A stretch of DNA of 64,000 bases from Enoplosus armatus (Eukaryota; Chordata; Actinopteri; Centrarchiformes; Enoplosidae): positions 24,305,001-24,369,000 of the forward strand of contig NC_092186.1 in NCBI RefSeq assembly GCF_043641665.1. Direction: 5' to 3'. The translations under genes and the position numbers were made by a program. The notes below the pieces were generated by a model. That model saw only the letters and a program-made list of their open reading frames with translations, ran no database searches and had not been told where the DNA came from. This document shows positions 1-31,926 of this stretch, in pieces (position 1 is the first letter of the stretch; each line of letters starts with the position of its first letter).

Positions 1-16
1 CAAATTGACTGATTGT

Positions 17-18
17 GA

Positions 19-62
<44 letters not shown>
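17..62 (+). repeat. GAAA tetranucleotide microsatellite
   Basis: Perfect (GAAA)n, 46 bp. Confidence 0.95.
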
Positions 63-232
63 ATTCCCTGGTTGATCCTCTTTGGTTCAGAGTGAACACA
101 ACTCTTCTTTGACCCCTCCTTCTCTAAAAGACTCTCCCTCTTTTACTCTTTCTCTTTCATTCCCACTCTGTCTTTGACTTGAAAACATCGAGTTTCTCTA
201 CCCTCATGAGAGAGCTTTAAGAAACAATAATG

Positions 233-266
<34 letters not shown>

Positions 267-1660
267 TCTCGGGGATGTAATAGCTTTCAACTCTCCAAGT
301 GAATGACACAGCATACAGACACATACACGTTTGTAGTGAATTCATTCCTCTCTGAAAGGATACACAGTGCGTCTTGAGCTGCTAGAGGTGAACCTGAAGG
401 TAAAGATGCACTCTGGTACAATCTAGTGGTCAAATCAAGGTACTACAGTTTGAGACTGTCAGACTCCTGTTCAGACAGCAGCGTGACATTCATCAGTAGC
501 ATCATACCAGTATGTCAGTTCAAATGGCAACCTGGCAAACAGCTGGTCGCCCTGCTAGCCAACTATTCAGCTCTACCTACCAGCCTGTGGCTGTGTCAGT
601 CTGCCAGTCAATAAGCCGGGCAGCCAATCAATCATTCAGTCTGTCAGCTTGTATGAGCAGGACAGGCAGCTGGCCAGCACTCCAACAGCCTACTACAGTA
701 AATGAACAATGACAATCCCCTTTGAAGTCTTCGGTCACCCGGTTAAATTGGGTCAAATTTCTTAGGCTTTATATATAATGCACACACTACTCGTCGCAAT
801 TAGACAAAAAAAAAAAAAAAAGGTGCCCATTTCAAATCAAAGCTATATACACCTGAAGTCAGTATAAGCACTAAAAAACATTTTGTAAGAATCCTCGAAC
901 TGCCACTTAAAGAGTTTTTTTTTTTAACTTTATTAGATATATTGAGCCTTTTTAGAACAGACAAAAAGGTTTTACCCCAGGGAATGAACAACGTTTAGAT
1001 CTGGGTCAAACACAACAGATTAGGAGTCACACACACTCGAGAGTCATTATCTGCTGTGTTAAACACAGACTGTTTGACACGCTTTTAATATATCATGACT
1101 TGAGAATGGACTCCCACAGTGCGCGATCAGTTTGTATTCCCGGGTTGAACTTCAGCTTTTTCTGTGTCTAACACAAATTTCTGTGTTCTCTCAAAATTTT
1201 TTTGTCAAGTTCTAGTGCAAGCTATTCATGTTTTGCTTTTAGGCTACACAGAGTAGTTTGAACAAATTTGGCTTGAAAGCAGGCCCTCAGAAAAGGATCG
1301 TTTTTAGCATCTGAATCTAATCTACTGAGTATAGACCACACAGTTTACATCTGTTCACTCCATTTTCCCTTAATTAAGCTTTTGTATTTTCAGTATTCTT
1401 AAGGTAAAAATACCATTTTCAGATGCAGTGTACGGACACCAGCCACTCCGGCACTCGGCAGTAGATTACTTTGATGCTAAATAAAAACTGAACAACTGAA
1501 CTGTGGATTTGCTTTCTCTTTTGAGCCACATGAAGTGCATTTTACCCACTGACTGCACACATGTTTATTGACACAGTGAAGGCATCACGTTGCGCAAGTC
1601 AATACAACCGTCACCAAGATCGCTGTCCCATTGCTGATCGGTGACCCATTGCAAGCACAA

Positions 1661-1662
1661 AC

Positions 1663-1720
<58 letters not shown>
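1661..1720. repeat. CA microsatellite
   Basis: Two CA runs separated by one AA interruption at 1681-1682; ends at CGTCC. Confidence 0.95.
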
Positions 1721-1723
<3 letters not shown>

Positions 1724-2549
1724 CAGGCTCATTCGGCGGTGTCACTGTCATTCATTCTCTGGCATTAGAGCTTGATGAAAGCTGCCTAACTGGTACAGAA
1801 GGACGCTGATGCTGAGACTCAACCAAACTCCCTGCCAGTGTCAGGAAATCGGATGATGTATTTAAAGCCCCTACATGATATAACGACATATATTGTTCTG
1901 CAGTTTGTTTTGTTCTAGCGTGTTTATTCCGTTTGTCTCCAGAGGCAATCTGATGCAAAATGTAAGACTCACTTTGCTTTATTCTTTCGAACAATTGAGA
2001 AACGCTAATTATTCTGATCGTCATATCTTGCTGCTATGTGGCTTGGTCCGTCCATCAATTCAGTCCACACTGAAAAATCTCAGCAACTGTTGGACGGATG
2101 GAGGGATCGCCATTAAATATGTTGCTGATATCAATGGATAGGATGAACCCTAACGACTTTGGCGACCCCCTGACTTTTCCTCTAGCGCCACCCGCAAACA
2201 AACTGTTGAACGCAGTCACAACGTTCTATAGTTTCATGCACTAAGCAGAAACATCAAACTGCGCTCTGTAGAACCCATTGCACGCCACCTGCTCTGCTGG
2301 TGAATAAAGTAGTGGAGTATTTTGTCACTAAAACTTGCTGAAGTTGCTGAAATGGCTCTGCTCCCCTTAGTCCATTTGACAGAAACAACAAACAGATAGA
2401 AATAGAAAACATAGAACCTCAGCATCCCGATTTCTGTCCCTCGTTGTTTTTCCAGAGCATTCCTGGAGCGACGGATGTGTGTATTTTAAGGTGGACATTT
2501 AGCCTAGCTGGTGATTTGGGGCTGCTGTGGTTGGCAGTAGTGTGTGTGT

Positions 2550-2590
<41 letters not shown>

Positions 2591-3434
2591 GCTGTGTGGT
2601 GCCCCAGGGAATGTTCTACATGTATTTCCTTCGTGGATCCTCAAGAGAGTTGACACTGTAATTAGTGGCTCCATTTCCTGCGGCAGAATATTCCTTTAGC
2701 CGGTTGCTGCTGGGGTGTCACCCTCAATGCGTGTCTGTGTCTTTGTTGATGCATGCGGCTCTTCATGTGTATACACGAGTGTGCCTTTACTGTATATCCA
2801 CTCCTGCTTCCTGCTTCTGTGTTATGTACATGTGCTGTCGTGTCCGTGCGTACTGGGTGCCCGTGTGTGAGTGTGTATGTGTCTGTAATGCGTCTGTGTT
2901 TGTGAATTGGGGGCGGTGGGGGGGGGGGGGGGGCTGTGGCACTTAACTTGTGTGTGGGTGTAATTGCTCAGCAGTCATTAGGTAACACAAATGGCCTGCT
3001 ATTTATCAGCGTCACTTAGGACACACACACACACACACACACACACCTAGCTGACTCTTTCCTCTTGTCTAGACACTCGTGCAGCAGTATTGTAGATTAT
3101 TGTCAGCACACAACAACGGCTGAACCTACAGCCACTTGCCATTGAAGTTTTTTTACACGGTTGTTGTCAGTGTCTGGTAGCCATTTCCTCGGAAAACATC
3201 TCGCCAACAGAGGAAGAGCTAGGTAGTTTGCGAGAGCAGTGAGCAGTCAAAGGAAAGAAACTTAAAACGCCAGCATCCAAGGAGAGCGATATCAGTGCTG
3301 GGCATACTGTTTGACAGACAGGTGACCTCTGGTAAGTGCAGTGCAGAAACTCCACATTGGTGAGCGCTCAAAGGCGGGATTAAAATGAGAAGTTAGAAAA
3401 TGAATTCATGATGAATGAAAAATGAATGTCATTT

Positions 3435-3652
3435 TTTTTTTCTGTAAAAATGGCAGAAATTCACTGGCAGAAGCTGTTTTTTATTCTATGACAGTAAATT
3501 GAATAGCTTTGGAAATTTGAATATATTAACTTTAATTGTGATAGGCAGCTTTAATTATTTTCTTGTTACGCATTAAAAGATAAATCGATGAACTGACAAA
3601 TTGATGGACAGATTCGTGAATAATGGAAATAATTGTTAGTTTCGGCCCTCGA
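3435..3652 (-). repeat. Dispersed repeat fragment, GGGCTGCAACTAA family
   Basis: Plus strand carries AAATCGATGAACTGAC and ends AATTGTTAGTTTCGGCCCTC. Diverged reverse copy upstream of bcar3. Confidence 0.55.
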
Positions 3653-3796
3653 TGCAAATTATGTGGCGAAACAAAAGCAACAGAGGGGGATATTTAGCGT
3701 AGGTGAGATATTGTACGTGCGTTAGATCCCCGTGGTTGATTCAAAATATATTCTACGTGCTTATGTATGTTTTCTTCCATCCATCATCCATGTGTT

Positions 3797-3801
<5 letters not shown>

Positions 3802-3838
<37 letters not shown>
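3802..3838. repeat. GA microsatellite
   Basis: (GA)n about 37 bp, roughly 500 bases before the bcar3 short start codon. Confidence 0.95.
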
Positions 3839-3840
<2 letters not shown>

Positions 3841-4348
3841 CTGCCTTTGGGCCACTCCCAGATAGTCCACACATCATTGGCTTACACCAGATCACATGGG
3901 TCTCTCTCCCACCCATATACGGAGCTCAGGGTGGGGCAAAAGGGGAAAAAGTGTGAGAAAGGATCTCCGGAGCTGAGCAGCAGAGGGTTCACTCTGCGGG
4001 GGACTGTGGAGGAGAGGGATTGATACAGCAGTCATCCTGATGAGGATGTTGGTACCTGAGGTCGACAGGGTGTCTCCGGCTTATTCTAGTTTAGTCACAT
4101 CCCACCTGACTACACTGCAAATTGTTTAGTCCGCTTTAGTTTTTGTGACTCTGTGATGGGAGTTTTTCTCGGAGGAGGCGGACGGGAATCATTGATGGAC
4201 TTTGTCAGTTGGTAAAGCCATTGAAGTTAGACTTTGTGTGTGTCGTCAAGGTGACTAGAGCTGGTATTTACATTTATAGAAGTGATCTGGCTCCGGGCAG
4301 CAGTTGGTCTCCCAGTTAGTCCCGGCAGTTAGAGACAAATTAACAAGA

Positions 4349-23893
<19,545 letters not shown>

Positions 23894-24212
23894 CCTCACC
23901 TGAGCAGCAACTCGCACACTGACTCACTTTGGACCTCAGGTGGACCAGAAACCAGCTGTGACGAAGGGAAGAAGATAAACAAACCCCAACGGGGCAGAAA
24001 GCTGCAGGGAGTGACCAGAGCTGAGGAAGAGTCTGAGGAAGAGGATACCAAGTTCAAACTTCACGCGCCGACTCTGCAGTCGCTCAGTCGCAGCTGAACG
24101 TGATGCTGCGACTAATCCAGCAGCTTTTCACAGTCCTCTTATTTCTCCAGACAAAAGCCACTTTGGCTCCAGACTTTGCTCTTTTTAATCATTTAATATT
24201 TCACATCACACA

Positions 24213-25554
24213 CTGATGCTTTGAGCCCTGGACCCACGTTAAACTGGACCCCGTGCTTTGAGCTCTGGACCCACGTTAAACTGGACCTCGTGCTTTGAGC
24301 CCTGGACCCACGTTAAACTGGACCCCGTGCTTTGAGCTCTGGACCCACGTTAAACTGGACCTTGTGCTTTGAGCCCTGGACCCACGTTAAACTGGACCCC
24401 GTGCTTTGAGCCCTGGACCCACGTTAAACTGGACCTCGTGCTTTGAGCTCTGGACCCACGTTAAACTGGACCTCGTGCTTTGAGCCCTGGACCCACGTTA
24501 AACTGGACCCTGTGCTTTGAGCTCTGGACCCACGTTAAACTGGACCTTGTGCTTTGAGCTCTGGGCCCACGTTAAACTGGACCCCGTGCTTTGAGCTCTG
24601 GACCCACGTTAAACTGGACCTCGTGCTTTGAGCCCTGGACCCACGTTAAACTGGACCCTGTGCTTTGAGCTCTGGACCCACGTTAAACTGGACCTTGTGC
24701 TTTGAGCTCTGGGCCCACGTTAAACTGGACCCCGTGCTTTGAGCTCTGGACCCACGTTAAACTGGACCTTGTGCTTTGAGCCCTGGACCCACGTTAAACT
24801 GGACCTCATGCTTTGAGCCCTGGACCTCGTGCTTTGAGCTCTGGACCCATGTTAAACTGGACCTCATGCTTTGAGCCCTGGACCCACGTTAAACTGGACC
24901 TCATGCTTGGAGCCCTGGACCTCGTGCTTTGAGCTCTGGACCCATGTTAAACTGGACCTCATGCTTTGAGCTCTGGACCCATGTTAAACTGGACCTCATG
25001 CTTTGAGCCCTGGACCTCGTGCTTTGAGCTCTGGACCCATGTTAAACTGGACCTCGTGCTTTGAGCCCTGGACCTCGTGCTTTGAGCTCTAGACCTACGT
25101 TAAACTGGACCTCGTGCTTTGAGCTCTGGACCCATGTTAAACTGGACCTCGTGCTTTGAGCCCTGGACCTCGTGCTTTGAGCTCTAGACCTACGTTAAAC
25201 TGGACCTCGTGCTTTGAGCTCTAGACCCACGTTAAACTGGACCTCGTGCTTTGAGCTCTAGACCCACGTTAAACTGGACCTCGTGCTTTGAGCTCTAGAC
25301 CCACGTTAAACTGGACCTCGTGCTTTGAGCCCTGGACCTCGTGCTTTGAGCTCTAGACCTACGTTAAACTGGACCTCGTGCTTTGAGCTCTAGACCTACG
25401 TTAAACTGGACCTCGTGCTTTGAGCTCTAGACCTACGTTAAACTGGACCTCGTGCTTTGAGCTCTAGACCCACGTTAAACTGGACCTCATGCTTTGAGCT
25501 CTGGACCCACGTTAAACTGGACCTCGTGCTTTGAGCCCTGGATCCATGTTAAAC
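24213..25554 (+). repeat. 37-bp minisatellite in the bcar3 3' UTR
   Basis: Tandem array with a basic unit GTGCTTTGAGCTCTGGACCC + ACGTTAAACTGGACCTC (37 bp). I counted about 39 GCTTTGAG unit starts by hand. Several units are only 21 bp and lack the 16 bases between two internal CTGGACC copies. Variants are ordered along the array: GGACCCACG mainly at the left, GGACCCATG in the middle, CTAGACC(C/T)ACG toward the right. No coding potential is apparent. Confidence 0.97.
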
Positions 25555-25982
25555 ATAGCAGACTTAAAGGGAGACGTTGGTTTGGAGATGTTGCTCTTTT
25601 TCCCCGTTTTATTTTTTTATTCTGACATTCCAGTTAATCGACTTCTTCCACTAAAAGGAGAAAAACAGATCTTTGATACAAAACCACCTTTGTTGCTTGT
25701 TTAAGAAGCGATTAAGTCAAGTTAAAACATATACAGTACGATATAGAAATACATTTACTATTAATAGCAAGGATCCTTTGAGATGATCTACAGTAAATCT
25801 TTTCTACTGTATTAACGTAGGAGCAGAATATCGGATTTGTACTCTCTGTACATGTGTAAATGTAGCTACAATTGTCTTTTTCCAGGGACTCCCTCGACAG
25901 ATGAACATATTTTTGTTTCTGCATAAACCTGAATGAATTGATTTTTTTTTTTTAAGTATGTTAACATGTGAGAGACTAAACT

Positions 25983-26027
25983 TGTACATATTTGAAATAT
26001 CTGCATGTTAAAAATGGACTGTACATA
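25983..26027 (+). promoter_or_regulatory. Two Pumilio-type motifs near the bcar3 3' end
   Basis: TGTACATA occurs at 25983-25990 and again at 26020-26027. It fits the Pumilio consensus UGUANAUA and lies about 90-135 bases before the predicted poly(A) signal, a usual place for functional sites. Binding is inferred. Confidence 0.5.
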
Positions 26028-26116
26028 TTTTCTGTAGAAGACTGACTGTAAAAAAAAAAAAGAAGATGTTGATGATTTTAGTGTTTATATTATTATGAAC
26101 TACTGTGATATGATTT

Positions 26117-26122
26117 AATAAA
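26117..26122 (+). terminator. Poly(A) signal for bcar3
   Basis: Canonical AATAAA in an AT-rich stretch, followed 25-60 bases later by a T/GT-rich segment (GCATGTGTTG, TTATTTTACTC). It is the first canonical hexamer I saw on this strand after the stop codon. Confidence 0.65.
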
Positions 26123-26140
26123 TATGATGTACGATCTGCA

Positions 26141-26300
26141 GAGTAATATACTGAATATCTGCATGTGTTGCAAAGTTATTTTACTCTTGATTTCACATGA
26201 ACTATCAAACTGAAAAAGGTCACTCATCCGGTTAACAGTCGTGGCTGAATTCGGGCATTTACGTCTGCTTCCTGCAAATGTCACAGAAAACAAATCCACT
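26141..26300. other. Gap between the convergent bcar3 and fnbp1l 3' ends
   Basis: About 160 bases between the predicted cleavage regions of the two genes. It contains T/GT-rich stretches readable as downstream elements from either strand; no gene. Confidence 0.55.
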
Positions 26301-26316
26301 TTTCATTGCAGCTTAT

Positions 26317-26322
26317 TTTATT
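26317..26322 (-). terminator. Distal poly(A) signal candidate for fnbp1l
   Basis: TTTATT on the plus strand, i.e. AATAAA on the minus strand (within AATAAAATAAG), followed on that strand by a T/GT-rich segment (GATTTGTTTTCTGTG). Another minus-strand AATAAA lies at 26520-26525 and one at 31950-31955, so shorter 3' UTRs are possible. Confidence 0.55.
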
Positions 26323-27339
26323 AGAACAATATCTTGGAAGAAGGAAAAAAAAAAAAAAAAACATTTTGTTCACAAAGTGTCTGACAACATTCAAAGTAAA
26401 ATGATGTGCACAACAATATGAGAGAAGTACTGCCATTGGTTATTACAACATACACAACATGGTAAAAACACATTTACATGGATGTTAATATCCTGCAAAA
26501 TCACCCTGTACCTGCTGTTTTTATTTACTGTGATTGGATGTCGATGCGGATTTGTTTTGTTTTTTTTGTTTTGTTTTGTTTTTAAATGGTTTCATTGTTA
26601 GTTAAACGGCTGGAGAGAATCTGTACAAAGTTTCCACAGGACAAAAGTGATCATCAGAGTTCAAAAAGAAGACTAATGTAGAAGAAGACGACGTCTGGGT
26701 GGTTTTTTATTTGTTTTTTTTTGCTGGGTGGAAAACAGCACCACGCTCACAGTAGCTTGGCAGGTTTCAGTGAAGAGCTGTTTCTACAAGAACTTACTGC
26801 AGACCATATCATATTTAGCATCTCAAAGCTGATTTGTTATTATGTATTTTTGCATAATTAAGAATTACAGCACAGTGGCTATTATAATGCTCAGCTCAGT
26901 TTTCTATATGCATATTAATGGTAAAAGAAAAAGAAAACAAAACGAGCTGCTGTGTTTGTGCATTCTTTGATTAAAAAAGGGACAGTACACTCCAAGCACG
27001 CCTATGAGCCCACCTAAAGAAGGAAACTGGAGAAGAAAATTAATTTGGAGTGTGCCGTCTGTTTAATGGTTAGTAAAAATGCCCTGCAAGCGTCCTCACA
27101 GCAACATAAACACTAATTTATCAGGACACGGAGGCTGTGACTGTGCTGCTCTGACTGCCTTTATCTTACCCATCTTTACCAGAGGATTATCATCTCCACT
27201 ACAAATACATCTTGCATATCTTGAGCGCACATTTACATTAACAAGCAGGGTTTAGTGCTTAAACCGGTAGGATTTCTTTTTTTTTTTGTCATTTAGCAAA
27301 CAAAAAGGCTCACTCCAGCTTCTCAAATGTGAGGATTTG

Positions 27340-27486
27340 TCACCTTTCTCCATTTTAATTGAATATCTTTGGGTTTTGGACTGTTGGAAGCTCTTAAAGC
27401 TTATCCACCATTTGTTTTTATGATTTATAGACTAAAACAATCAAAAATAATGAATCAATTATGACAAGACAATTAGTTGCAGCCCT
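27340..27486 (-). repeat. Dispersed repeat fragment, GGGCTGCAACTAA family
   Basis: Plus strand ends GACAATTAGTTGCAGCCCT and contains GAATATCTTTGGGTTTTGGA. Partial reverse copy in the predicted fnbp1l 3' UTR region. Confidence 0.65.
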
Positions 27487-27770
27487 GACTGATTTAAAAC
27501 AGAAATAGGATTGAAAAGCATGACTGCATTACAACTGGAACAAAACAAAAAAAAAAAATCTTATATCATAGTTTAGTTTTCAAAAAAAGGCCAAAAGAAA
27601 CTCGTAGTTTCCATGACCATCAGATATGTTTGCAAAACAAAAAGCATTGATGGATCTGTGTACAGGTTTTCGAGGCATCATCATAAAAAGCGAAAACTGA
27701 CGGACTGAAGAAACTTTAATTTGCACCATTTTGCATCCCCAAGCAAATTAAACCCCATCAGTGTGGAGGG

Positions 27771-27955
27771 AATCTTAAAAGAGGAGTTTGGGAAACACTT
27801 TCTTAGATAAGAAGGTCGGTACCACTCTCGCGCTGGTTGGCTTAGCATAAAGACAGAGACAGAAACAGAGGGAAAACTGCTAGCCTGGCTCTGTCCAAAG
27901 GTAACAAAATCTGTGACGCGTGTGTTTAATCCGTGTCGAGCGTGAAAACGTCAAG
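27771..27955 (+). repeat. Dispersed fish repeat fragment (GTTAGCTTAGCTTAGCA family)
   Basis: Contains GGAGTTTGGGAAACACTTTC, TTGGCTTAGCATAAAGACAG and CTAGCCTGGCTCTGTCCAAA. Lies in the predicted fnbp1l 3' UTR region. Confidence 0.6.
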
Positions 27956-29317
27956 TTGTGGAAAGCAAATTTCTCACAATGTCAAACTATTTCCCCCAAC
28001 GTCCGATGCAAACGGTCCCAGACAGGAGAGGAAACGCGGAGAAGCGAGACCGAGAGTTCAAGTAACAACAACTACAGCATCATTCTGTACAATTTCACAG
28101 CTTCATCGAAGAAACACAGATCACGACTGAGGCGTTGCCACCTGCTGTTTGGATCGACAAGAGTGGAACCATTAGTGGCATTTTTGTCTTAAATAGCATC
28201 AACAGGACGTCAAACTTTACTTCAGATGTGTAGTTTTGTTAAGTCTATTGAAGAGACACAGTGAATGGTTGAAAAACAATCACCAGAAAGACAAATGACG
28301 TCAAAGGATCTAGAAAATCATGCAAGGAAAGTTGGTCATTGAGTTACAAAGAGTATAAAAACCATCAGGAAGAGAGAATTACTAGAGCTGTTTTTGTTTC
28401 TCGCTGCTACACAGTGGTCATTCATAAAGTTCACTCCTTCAGCAGACAACACACACACACACACACACACACTCATCAATTCACTCACTCACTCAGATTC
28501 AAATGCTGTAGTACTTCAGGGCAAAGTGCATCAGTTCAATTCAAACCTTGTTGTCTCTCATGAAGAGCGCTGATCAAACAAAACCTAAAAACAATCACCA
28601 CGGAGACACATTCAGCATGACGTAAAAGATGTTACTATGTACAAATCATTCAATGGTTAAAAACTAACGTCACGCATGTAACGCAGGCACATTCGCACGT
28701 TGATGTGTATGGAAGGGCAAACACTGACACGTTTGTGGCCCGCTTGCCTCTCCATAAATGTGCGAACATGCCGTTGATACATGCGTGCCTGTGTGTCGTC
28801 GCATTTGCAAATACAACTGATTACATGGGGGGGGGGGGGGCAAAACTTTTCATGGAGATGTAGTTGAGAGGTGGGGAGGTGGGGCTGAGCCCAGGTGGCT
28901 GATGGGAGATGTAGTAAGAGCAGACACATGGGTGGGATAATCCCTCCACAGTAAAACGACATGAAGTTTTAAGGCAGAGTCTGACTGCAAAGACACACCG
29001 AAGCTCTTCTTGATGTTCGGCGTCATTAAAAGCGGCCCAGTCCTGCTCCAGCTGAGCTGTTGTTTTGGTGAGGGAAGGCTCCCATCTGCTGGTCGACTGG
29101 TGGCATTACAACCCAGAAAGAAAAAGGAGAGGAAAGGTGGCAGAGAGGTCCTGTATTCGCCTGATCTTCCTGCTATCTACCCAATGAGCAGCTTTGATTT
29201 TTACCCAGCTGCCGTTTGAGAGACATTGAAATGCAAAAAAAATAAATCATACTCATGCTGGACTTCCATTAAAACATTTTGATGACGGGGCATTCAACAT
29301 ACAACTCAGCCAAAAGT

Positions 29318-29350
<33 letters not shown>

Positions 29351-30741
29351 TTTTATACAGTTGCGCTGAAAGTCACAGACGAAACACTCGAACATGTTTG
29401 GGACACATTCAGGACACGTTAAGGACATGCAACTGTGTGAGGGTGAAGGCAGGCATGAGGAGCAGAGTGGCACAGGCAGGCATCACCAACAGAGCACAGA
29501 TGATGATGAGAGCGATGAGTTGGGGCAGCGCAGCACTGAAATTGTTAGTGGCAGCAAATACTGTGAGTAAAAACCCTTAAAAAAAAAAGGTGACAAACCC
29601 CGACGTTCCCCGACGTTCTGAGTTTGAAATTAACAGATTTTCTCTCGAGAGGAGCTGGAAAAAAGCTTTGGGGGGAAAGTCTGATTCAGAGAATATGGCA
29701 ACTGGAAACATTTTTAGGAAATGACAAGAAAATATTGAAATATTTTACAAAAAAAGGGTCCATTCTTGAAACAGCAGTTCAACCAAGAAATAGCTCATCA
29801 CAAAGTTCGCTTACTTGGTATTTTTCAGCCACACCTCATAGCCTTCCTCAGCAGATGAAGTCGCTCAGCAGCCAGGTCGTCCTGACAACTTGTCCCCAAG
29901 GGGACTTTGTGATGAGAATTTCTTGTCAAAATGCGATTTTATAACCCATTGATTTGTGTGAAAAATCCTACCAATGCCAACAAAAGAATGGCTTCAATGG
30001 CAGCCACTACAAAAGGCCTTTTCCTCCAACGCTCTGGACCAGCACCTACAGGGGAGACTGATGTAATTCATATCATAGGGCAAGCTGTCCTGTTAAAGCA
30101 CAAGGCAGACACTGAATCAGTGAGGTGGCGGAGATGCTCCTGTCTGTCAGAAAGGATAAATCAACACCAAACCAAACTGCTGTACTGCCCTCTATGAGCT
30201 GAAACTTTCATGGATGTTTTACCCTTAGCCACAACCCACTTAGCGAGCTCATAGCAGGAACTGTGTGATTCTGGTATGCAGTTTTAGCTGAAGCAGCAGC
30301 AGTTGGTGGTCTGAAAAGGCCTTTTTACAGACACTCCTGCAGGTCAGGGTGGGAATTCTCCAGTGGATGCCACTTTAAATGCCACATAAAATGATATTAG
30401 TGCCTGTTTTGGGCTTCTTCTTTTTCTTTTTTTTCCTTCTACTGATGATCCTCCCTACTTCTTCTAGTATCCCAGAATGCTTTGCCGATTGTGTACATGT
30501 GAGCATGCAGACATGCAAACCTGCCTTTCCCTCTCTGCCTCTCTCTCCCCCCCCCCCCCCCCACCCCCCTCATCACTCTTTCTTCGTCACCCCCACCACC
30601 AATAATCAGCAATCAGCGTGAGCCCTCCACCAGCCAATCAAATCGCCCGGCCACCCTGCAGCCCTCAGGAACCTGCAGTCACATAGAGGAGAGAGCCAGT
30701 CAATAAAAGACACCAAGAGACACAAGGCGTTGCATTTGTCT

Positions 30742-30743
<2 letters not shown>

Positions 30744-30816
<73 letters not shown>
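30744..30816. repeat. CA microsatellite, 73 bp
   Basis: Perfect (CA)n in the predicted fnbp1l 3' UTR region; transcribed as (GU)n if that UTR is real. Confidence 0.97.
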
Positions 30817-30818
<2 letters not shown>

Positions 30819-31847
30819 TTGAGGTTGAGGAGGAAGTTTGTGTTTTAATAGAATAAAAGTGTTCATAAGGAGAGACTGTCTATTTACTGGGATTTAAAGG
30901 AGCAGACATCAGCTTTTCCATCAGGGGGGGGGTACATTTCACTCTCCTCAGTGGAAAAAGGGAAGGGGGAAAAAAACGCGAAACATTTGAGGTATCGTGC
31001 TGCTTCTGTCTGTTTATGTCATCAACAAGTCAGAGCAGCCAGGACGATCCTTCTGTCTTTTGTCTCGGAGACAAACTGATGAAGGAGACTCGAGGTCTGT
31101 GGTCATGAAACACACACATAATTCATCCATCCATCCATCCAACTGTCAAGATATCTCAGTCCTGACCGACAACCTGACCGACAGCGCCATCTCTACCAGT
31201 CTGAAACAAAAGCTTTTGAAGCATTTCATGCATCAAGCAAAGAATAAAACGATTCAAAACGGCTAGGTTTGTGACCGTTCGTTACTTTTTGCGGCCTCCC
31301 ATTTAAAACACATTTTACACAGAAATTGTTGCCAGTCAGCCGTTCTCTGCACAGTATTTGATTCCGGCTCTCTTGTTTGTACTACAAGGCGTTGGCTACA
31401 TTAATAACCCTTCAGACATGACTATGCTGAGATGGACAATGTGACTGTGAAACAGCTGCAGTGGAGGATTAAACCATCATGGATACCAACGGAAACTGCA
31501 ATGGTCAGAGCGGTTTTTAATCAGTGACTTAAACAATGACCAAGAACAGTCTGTTTATGAGTGCAAAACAACATAAGATACGCGATTTGTCAGTGAGAAT
31601 TATAAGAATTATTCTCACAGCCTCTTTTAACTGAAGTGAAACTCTTCTCACACTGCACTTTGCTACTTCATTTAGATTTTAGAATGAAATAAAACAGCTG
31701 ATGATATTCTAGATGTTCTTATTGTCAAGAAATACCATAAAAAGACCAAAGCCAACAATCTACTGATCCCACTAACAATTATGATTTGTTTACTCAAAGG
31801 ATGATGTAGCTTATTCCTCTGTGCCACTGCAGGAAACACTATACTGG

Positions 31848-31926
31848 AAAAGTGGTTCCCAACCTGCGAGTCAGGACCCCTCAGAGGGTCCCAGGAAAAA
31901 TCTGAGGGGGTTACCAGATGATTAAA
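31848..31926 (+). repeat. Dispersed fish repeat (CAGTGGTTCCCAACCTG family)
   Basis: AAGTGGTTCCCAACCTGCGA through AGATGATTAAAGGGC. Same family as 21838-21925. Confidence 0.6.

Larger units (their letters stand above)
1..4348. other. Upstream of bcar3 short start: repeats, no gene
   Basis: No exon is recognised. Contains a GAAA repeat at 17-62, TG/CA repeats at 236-265, 1661-1720, 2543-2589 and 3018-3047, a G run at 2920-2932, a GA repeat at 3802-3838, and dispersed repeat fragments at about 2037-2190 and 3435-3652. Roughly 3950-4348 should hold the 5' UTR and promoter of the short bcar3 transcript, but no decisive core-promoter motif is visible. Motifs of the long BCAR3 N-terminus (such as GTLPRKKKGPPP) were not found. 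Confidence 0.6.
23894..26140 (+). other. bcar3: bcar3 3' UTR (predicted)
   Basis: From the TGA to just past the AATAAA at 26117. About 2.25 kb, of which 24213-25554 is a minisatellite. The last 600 bases are AT-rich and hold two TGTACATA motifs. The 3' end is predicted from the poly(A) signal only. Confidence 0.65.

Noticed and set aside
24213..25554. Regular array resembling CRISPR or a satellite gene
   Set aside because: Units are contiguous with no unique spacers, the host is a vertebrate, and there are no cas genes. It is a minisatellite.
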